This document shows, one piece after another, positions 6,060 through 10,070 of a stretch of DNA of 10,070 nt. The notes below the pieces were generated by a model that saw nothing but the letters and a program-made list of their open reading frames with translations, was not told the DNA's origin and ran no database searches. Position 1 is the first letter of the stretch. The number at the start of each line of letters is the position of its first letter. This stretch comes from an uncultured Actinomyces sp. (GTDB lineage Bacteria; Actinomycetota; Actinomycetes; Actinomycetales; Actinomycetaceae), in assembly GCA_938028585.1 (NCBI GenBank), contig CALIZH010000405.1, forward strand, positions 1 through 10,070, read 5' to 3'. Made by a program: the position numbers and the translations under genes.

Positions 6060-6095
6060 TGTCCCGAATTTAGCGGGACATGCTCATTTGTCCCG
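6060..6095. repeat. three alternating iterons able to form competing hairpins before rusA
   Basis: TGTCCCG (6060-6066), CGGGACA (6074-6080) and TGTCCCG (6089-6095) alternate in orientation. The middle copy can pair with either neighbour, giving 7-base stems with loops of 7 or 8 bases. In the leftward transcript, the stem formed by 6074-6080 and 6060-6066 ends only four bases before the rusA GGAG, so folding or protein binding here could affect rusA translation. Confidence 0.6.
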
Positions 6096-6187
6096 AGTTA
6101 AAAAAACGGCTTTAAACCTGTTGCGACAATTACTTACAGCGTTTTTTGTCGTTTGGGACACTCTCAAAAACCCCACCCCTCCCTTGG

Positions 6188-6236
6188 GCGGGACAAGCGG
6201 GACAACCCTAAAGGGTTGTTGTCCCGTCTGTCCCGC
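6188..6236. repeat. 49-base dyad built from two direct and two inverted iterons
   Basis: GCGGGACA (6188-6195) and CGGGACA (6198-6204) on the left mirror TGTCCCG (6220-6226) and TGTCCCGC (6229-6236) on the right. Both pairs are spaced 9 bases start to start. The centre AACCC (6204-6208) can pair with GGGTT (6213-6217) around TAAA, giving alternative registers. There is no T tract after the hairpin on either strand, so it does not look like an intrinsic terminator. It fits a cruciform-capable core of an origin or operator. Confidence 0.65.
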
Positions 6237-6260
6237 ACCTGCGGGCTTGGGGCAACCGAT

Positions 6261-6290
6261 TTTATAAAGATTTTTGATTTTAACTGACCA
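6261..6290 (-). promoter_or_regulatory. possible promoter within the repeat region, leftward
   Basis: On the minus strand TGGTCA (6290-6285) and TATAAA (6266-6261, followed by AT) are 18 bases apart in an AT-rich part of the repeat region, oriented toward rusA and the regulator gene. The -35 match is moderate and the surrounding AT richness makes chance matches likely. If real, transcripts from it would start before the 49-base dyad. Confidence 0.3.
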
Positions 6291-6322
6291 AACGATTTTT
6301 GTCCGCTGACAATTATGAATAT

Positions 6323-8365
6323 TCATTGGACTGTCCCGGGACAGTCCCGCGATGTCCCGCCTCTGCGACCTGCAAGTTGCTCCGTCAAAAATTTCTTTTC
6401 GAGGACCCCCCAAATGCCGATGGGGGTGTAGATGTCGTCTTGGACGTTCAGATACTTCAACCCCACCAGGTCGTTGCGTGCGCGCTGGAATGCCTTCCTT
6501 TTGGCTTCCGCATTGTCCGCCGGGCTGTTCCTGTTGTAGACCTCGCGCCAGGCGTCGAGGGTGAGCCCGCGGAAATTCCCTTCAGGGTCCAGGAGTCCCT
6601 CCAGCGACGCTGCTTCAATGTAGGTCTGGAGGGCGAAGTGCTGCGCCTTCGTCAATGTTTTTTCCTTCTCGACCTCTCCGGCTACGGAGCCCGACAGCTC
6701 CATGACCTTGGTGGTTATCTGTTCGCCGTCCTCGTCGAGCCAACCGGGGACATCGATGGTCACTTGCTCCAGGTATAGCTCGGGCTGTATCTCGGCATCC
6801 TTGTTCTTCGTCTGTTTCAGGGTCACCAGGGGCTCGTCGGTCTCCTTTACGATAGCCAGCTCGATGTCCATGGCGCCGCGCCAAGCCGAAGACCCCCGGG
6901 CTCGTCCCTGGGCGTTCTCCGCCACTCCGGTATGGTGGACCAGGATAACCGTGCACTGAAACTCGCGTTCGAGCGCCGCGCAAGCATCCAGCATCGTTTT
7001 GGCGTCCTGGGCCTTGTTCTCATCGCCGACCATGAAGCGGTTCAGCGTGTCCACGACGATCAGCTTTGGAGCGACCTTATAGCTCCGTATCTCCTCCACG
7101 GTGCGCCTGACGCCACCCGGGGTGTTCAGGTCCACGGACTCGTCACTGACGTACATGTTTACACTGCCCGTATTCTTGTGCGTCATCCAACCTGCGATAC
7201 GAGCTTTCAATCCGACATATCCCTCTCCTGCCAGGTAGACTACGGGGCCGTGCTTGACCTTGAATCCATGCCAGTCCTTAATCTGCGGACAGGCTATGGA
7301 GAGCGCCATGTCGAGGACGACGAACGTCTTTCCGGCGCCGGGGGCCCCGAACGCCATCATCAGGGCGTCCTCCTGGACCCAGTTCTTGATGAGCCAACGG
7401 ATGGGCTGAGGCTTTCTGCAGAACTCCGAGCTGGGGGGGATCCACCGTTTCGTCCCCAGCAGCAGCGCCCGCAGGTCCTTCCCGGCAGCTGCGTAGTCGT
7501 TGGCGTCCCCCAGCTCCGGCGGGACGATGACCTTTGCGCCTATGCCCTCAGCGGCCTCGTGCGCCTTCTTCTGCCCCACACCGCTCTCGTCGTTATCGGC
7601 TACGAATGCCAGCACGGCGTTCGGCAGGTTCTCCCGGAGGAAGCGCCCCACCTTGCCCAGGTTCCCGGCGTTCAGGGCTACCCAGACCTCGCAACCCGTC
7701 GCCTCGTGCACGCTGGCACCTGTGGCGTACCCTTCGACTATGTACTTAGTGTCCGAGGCGGGGCGGGTGGATGCGGGGATGCGGAAATATCCGCCCCCAA
7801 TCTCGCCGCCATAGTGGAACTCCTTACGTCCATCGGACCGGATGTACTGGAGTGAGGAAAGCTCCGTGCCGATGTAAATTGGCATGATAAGCCTCCCGTC
7901 GCCCGTCATTTTCAGTCCGTGGTTTTCTATCTTCTTGCGTTGAAGATACGAGTGTTCCACGTTCGCCTCGGGAGCGTTTGCCCATATCTCCCGGCACGTC
8001 TCGGCGGCTCTCTTGCGCCGTTTCTTCGTCTCCTCGTTCCGCAGCTCCTGCGCTCGGCGGCAGTGCTCCTCCATCAGAGCGCGGGCCTCCTCGCTCAGGT
8101 CCGCCGGCAGGGACGCGTGCCCCTTCCGTGTTATGTCGCGCCGCCAATCCCCGAACGCTCCGGCGGGGACGCCATCCCCATGGAGGACGTACCAGCCCGT
8201 TTTTTCCGTTCCCGTGTCGCCCTCCACCTTAAAGCGGTGAAGCCTTCCGTCCAAAGAGACCTCATCGGGCGCGGCGCCCAGGGCCTCCAGTATGGCCTCC
8301 CGAGCCTGTCGTTCCGGGAGGAGATCGTTGCCGTTATTTACGCTCCAATCAGCCGGCAGCTTCAT
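6323..8365 (-). CDS. phage replication protein: TOPRIM domain plus RepA-like RecA-fold ATPase (primase/helicase type)
   Basis: A 680-residue phage replication protein. Residues 41-75 (HRFKVEGD, GWYVLHGDG, AGAFGDW) match the N-terminal region of COG4643-type TOPRIM proteins. The TOPRIM domain spans about 205-300, with E211 (IVEGYATG) and D257/D259 (VADNDESG). A RepA/AAA_25-type ATPase follows at about 320-510, with Walker A GAPGAGKT (340-347), Walker B LIVVDT (435-440) and VILVHHTG (473-480). About 570-665 is a helical, basic C-terminal domain. It is probably a hexameric replicative helicase with a primase-like domain. No N-terminal zinc-binding cysteine cluster is visible, so priming activity is uncertain. 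The ATG has AGGAG seven bases upstream, lying inside the helicase gene's end; the genes overlap by 17 bases. The last codons (RDCPGTVQ) are written in the TGTCCCG repeats. Confidence 0.85.
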   Translation of the reverse strand: MKLPADWSVNNGNDLLPERQAREAILEALGAAPDEVSLDGRLHRFKVEGDTGTEKTGWYVLHGDGVPAGAFGDWRRDITRKGHASLPADLSEEARALMEEHCRRAQELRNEETKKRRKRAAETCREIWANAPEANVEHSYLQRKKIENHGLKMTGDGRLIMPIYIGTELSSLQYIRSDGRKEFHYGGEIGGGYFRIPASTRPASDTKYIVEGYATGASVHEATGCEVWVALNAGNLGKVGRFLRENLPNAVLAFVADNDESGVGQKKAHEAAEGIGAKVIVPPELGDANDYAAAGKDLRALLLGTKRWIPPSSEFCRKPQPIRWLIKNWVQEDALMMAFGAPGAGKTFVVLDMALSIACPQIKDWHGFKVKHGPVVYLAGEGYVGLKARIAGWMTHKNTGSVNMYVSDESVDLNTPGGVRRTVEEIRSYKVAPKLIVVDTLNRFMVGDENKAQDAKTMLDACAALEREFQCTVILVHHTGVAENAQGRARGSSAWRGAMDIELAIVKETDEPLVTLKQTKNKDAEIQPELYLEQVTIDVPGWLDEDGEQITTKVMELSGSVAGEVEKEKTLTKAQHFALQTYIEAASLEGLLDPEGNFRGLTLDAWREVYNRNSPADNAEAKRKAFQRARNDLVGLKYLNVQDDIYTPIGIWGVLEKKFLTEQLAGRRGGTSRDCPGTVQ

Positions 8366-9971
8366 TTTGCCGCTCCTCCCAGCCCCATCTCGCTATCTCG
8401 GGGAAATGCCCCTTCCTCCGATACTCCACCCACGACGGACAGACGTCCGAGGCGTTCATGCTCTCGGCGATATCGCGCAGGTCGTCCTCACCAAGCTCAC
8501 CCACGTTCTGCCCTGTCAGGGCGTACAGTATCTTCTTCCCCTTCTCCTCCGCGTACCCTCCGTGCATCAGGCACAGGTACAGCGACACCACGTCCGCCAT
8601 CAGCGCCTGCCCGTAGAAGTCCACCCGGATCATGGGGGTGCCGTTCTTCCTGCTCTTCTGGACGGACCAGAACCAGCCGCGTACCTCCATGCGCACGGGG
8701 CCGCCCATGATATCCTCCGTCTTGTTCAGATCAAAGCACTCTTTTGGCTGCTCCGGGAACACGTATCCGCAGCAAGGACAGACTTTTACGCCTGCCGGGA
8801 CCGCCTCCTGGCACTCCGGGCACTCCTTCACCGGGGCCATCCCCGGTTCTCCCTTCGCTTTCGCCCTTGGCGGGACGACGCTCGTCACCGGCCCATGGCG
8901 CGCGATGTTCCCCGCGAAATCCAGCACGAGGCAGTCCGCATACGGGCCGCTCTTCACTCTCATCCCCCGCCCCGCCATCTGGAGGTAGAGCCCCGGCGAC
9001 AGCGTGGGGCGCGCCATGACGATCAGGTCGATGTCCGGGTGGTCGAAGCCCGTGGTCAGCACGTTCATGTTGGTCACAGCCCGGATATGTCCAGCCTTGA
9101 AGTTCTCGAGGATCCACGCCCTTTGTTCCTTCGGCATGTCACCCGTGACCGCTTCTGCCGTTACGCCTTGGCGGCGGAGCTCGTCGCGCATGTGGCGGGC
9201 GTGCTCGACGCCTGTGCAGAAGAAGAGCCACGACCGCCTGTCCTCCGCCCGGCGGATGGTCTCCACCACGATCTCGGCGTTGGCGTCCTCGGTATCGACA
9301 CGCGCCTGGAGCTCGCTTTCGACGAACTCCCCGCCGCGCCTGGCAACGCCGTCGACGTCCAGCTTGACATCCGTGAACTTGGAGCGCAGTCTGGCCAGAT
9401 ACCCGCGCGTCACAAGTTCCTCGATGGAGACGGACTCGATCAGCCCGTCGAAAAGGCTGCCCTCGCCCTCCGTCACCATGCCCTGCCCCAGCCGGTACGG
9501 CGTCGCCGTCAATCCGATTACCCGCAGGTGCGGGTTGGTCCCCCGCAGTTTCCCAATGAAGGTCCGGTACATCCCCGCGTCCTGATTGTTGATGAGGTGG
9601 GCCTCGTCCACGATGACGAGCCCCACGTGCCCCGCCTCCTCGGCCTTCTTCCAAATGGATTGGATGCCGGCCACCGTTACGGCGTTCATGTCCTTCCGCC
9701 CCAGCCCTGCGCTGTAGATTCCGATAGGCGCCTCGGGCCACGCGGCGACGATCTTCTCCGCGTCCTGCACCAGCAGCTCCTTCACGTGCGACAGGACGAT
9801 GATGCGGCGGTTTTCATGCCCGTTCAGCAGGTCCTCGCACAAGCCCGCCACGATCCAGCTCTTGCCGCTCCCGGTTGGGGCCACGATGCAGAGGTCCCCC
9901 TGGTGGGTGTTCAGCCAGGTGTAGGCGTCTTCGATGGCGCGCTTTTGGTAGTCTCTGAGCTGGGGGATCAA
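8349..9971 (-). CDS. phage SF2 DEAH-box helicase with zinc ribbon and C-terminal extension
   Basis: A 540-residue superfamily 2 helicase. Near the N-terminus QLRDYQKRAI is the Q-like region. Walker A APTGSGKS is at 31-38, DEAH at 122-125, TATPYR at 155-160, motif V-like TTGFDHPDIDL at 306-316, and motif VI QMAGRGMR at 331-338. A zinc ribbon follows, with C384, C387, C398 and C401 (CPEC and CPCCGY). The C-terminal extension (about 425-540) contains a beta-rich segment (RGWFWSV, PMIRVDFYG) as in other phage helicases of this type. It likely unwinds or remodels DNA at forks or during recombination. The start is TTG, supported by GGAGG (9983-9979) seven bases upstream and by the 4-base TTGA overlap with the preceding gene's stop. 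The frame stays open upstream, but no better initiator is seen in the window. Confidence 0.9.
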   Translation of the reverse strand: MIPQLRDYQKRAIEDAYTWLNTHQGDLCIVAPTGSGKSWIVAGLCEDLLNGHENRRIIVLSHVKELLVQDAEKIVAAWPEAPIGIYSAGLGRKDMNAVTVAGIQSIWKKAEEAGHVGLVIVDEAHLINNQDAGMYRTFIGKLRGTNPHLRVIGLTATPYRLGQGMVTEGEGSLFDGLIESVSIEELVTRGYLARLRSKFTDVKLDVDGVARRGGEFVESELQARVDTEDANAEIVVETIRRAEDRRSWLFFCTGVEHARHMRDELRRQGVTAEAVTGDMPKEQRAWILENFKAGHIRAVTNMNVLTTGFDHPDIDLIVMARPTLSPGLYLQMAGRGMRVKSGPYADCLVLDFAGNIARHGPVTSVVPPRAKAKGEPGMAPVKECPECQEAVPAGVKVCPCCGYVFPEQPKECFDLNKTEDIMGGPVRMEVRGWFWSVQKSRKNGTPMIRVDFYGQALMADVVSLYLCLMHGGYAEEKGKKILYALTGQNVGELGEDDLRDIAESMNASDVCPSWVEYRRKGHFPEIARWGWEERQNEAAG

Positions 9972-10070
9972 AAGGGAACCTCCGCCCTCGGCTCGGGCTC
10001 GCGTTTGCCCTCCAACAGAGCGCGGGACAGGACCCCGTTTCCGCCGTTGACGATCCGTTTTCCGTCTATT
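9968..10070 (-). CDS. C-terminal end of an upstream phage gene, possibly a single-strand DNA-binding protein
   Basis: Only the last 33 residues are in the window, ending in EGKREPEPRAEVPF before TGA (9970-9968), which overlaps the helicase TTG start as TTGA. The acidic/proline-rich stretch closing in VPF resembles the C-terminal tip of SSB-type proteins (consensus DDDIPF), through which they recruit partner enzymes. An SSB or a DUF669-like protein directly before the helicase would suit a phage replication operon. This rests on a short tail and position only; another protein ending by chance in PF cannot be excluded. Confidence 0.4.
   Translation of the reverse strand, partial: IDGKRIVNGGNGVLSRALLEGKREPEPRAEVPF

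Larger units (their letters stand above)
6048..6359. other. candidate iteron-type replication origin with TGTCCCG repeats
   Basis: Exact heptamers TGTCCCG (or the complement CGGGACA) occur at 6060, 6074, 6089, 6189, 6198, 6220, 6229, 6332, 6337 and 6353, in both orientations. Near-matches are TGGGACA (6154), AGTCCCG (6343) and TGTCCG (6300). Two AT-rich stretches (about 6096-6150 and 6258-6330) lie between the clusters. Ten exact copies in 300 bases is far beyond chance; elsewhere in the GC-rich part I noticed only one (10023-10029). The layout, iterons plus AT-rich unwinding-like DNA beside a TOPRIM/RecA-like replication gene, suggests a phage origin. A multi-site operator for the replication operon is the main alternative. 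No protein-coding frame here looks real. Confidence 0.6.

Noticed and set aside
6188..6236. Intrinsic terminator for the TOPRIM/ATPase gene
   Set aside because: A strong dyad but no T tract on the minus strand after it; the sequence that follows is G-rich.
6060..6359. CRISPR array
   Set aside because: Repeat units are only 7 bases, in both orientations, with irregular spacing and no spacer-length segments.
6084..6413. Minus-strand frame of 109 codons through the repeat region
   Set aside because: It reads through the hairpin-forming repeats and the end of the TOPRIM/ATPase gene in another frame, has no Shine-Dalgarno, and its composition looks like translated repeat sequence.
6932..8710. 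Long plus-strand frames opposite the replication genes (for example 6932-7855 and 7919-8710)
   Set aside because: Antisense shadows typical of GC-rich DNA; the minus-strand frames contain clear family motifs throughout.
9972..10070. In-frame upstream extension of the DEAH helicase
   Set aside because: The frame is open but Arg/Gly-rich and without an initiator; another frame gives a plausible protein tail ending in TGA that overlaps the TTG start.

Overview
The window joins two pieces of DNA with very different character. Positions 1 to about 4335 are AT-rich and read as a chromosome segment of a Mitis-group Streptococcus. The PBP3-type carboxypeptidase there closely resembles, from memory, the S. 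pneumoniae DacA protein. From about 4350 to the right edge the DNA is strongly GC-rich (roughly 60 percent by eye), with different codon use, and carries a phage or prophage DNA-replication module from an unrelated, unidentified GC-rich host. A Synergistota host is conceivable but cannot be shown here. The switch falls within some 20 bases of the 5' region of a streptococcal permease gene. There is no integrase, tRNA or IS end in view, so an assembly chimera is at least as likely as real insertion.

Streptococcal part. The first 400 bases hold the promoter, leader and Shine-Dalgarno sequence of a leftward gene starting beyond the left edge, and a decayed short reading frame. Then come a leftward AI-2E family membrane transporter (402-1511) ending in a strong terminator, the divergent D-alanyl-D-alanine carboxypeptidase dacA (1617-2858), and a convergent APC-family amino acid permease (2895-4295). 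dacA and the permease share a bidirectional terminator. dacA appears to be expressed from an extended -10 promoter with almost no 5' leader.

GC-rich part. Two rightward genes come first: an unrecognised 196-residue protein (4357-4947) and a small excisionase/MerR-type DNA-binding protein (5006-5248). All remaining genes run leftward and are tightly packed, with 4- to 17-base overlaps except for one gap. In transcription order (right to left) they are: the C-terminal end of a protein with an SSB-like tip (9968-10070), an SF2 DEAH helicase with a zinc ribbon (8349-9971), a TOPRIM plus RecA/RepA-like ATPase replication protein (6323-8365), a RusA Holliday junction resolvase (5658-6044), and a sigma-region-4-like regulator of the kind that often follows RusA in phages (5245-5661).

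The most interesting feature is the one real gap in that leftward block. Positions 6060-6359 contain ten exact TGTCCCG/CGGGACA heptamers in both orientations, interleaved with AT-rich stretches and able to form several hairpins. Some of the repeats lie inside the last codons of the replication gene. This looks like an iteron-type origin of replication, or else a dense operator, for the phage replication module.
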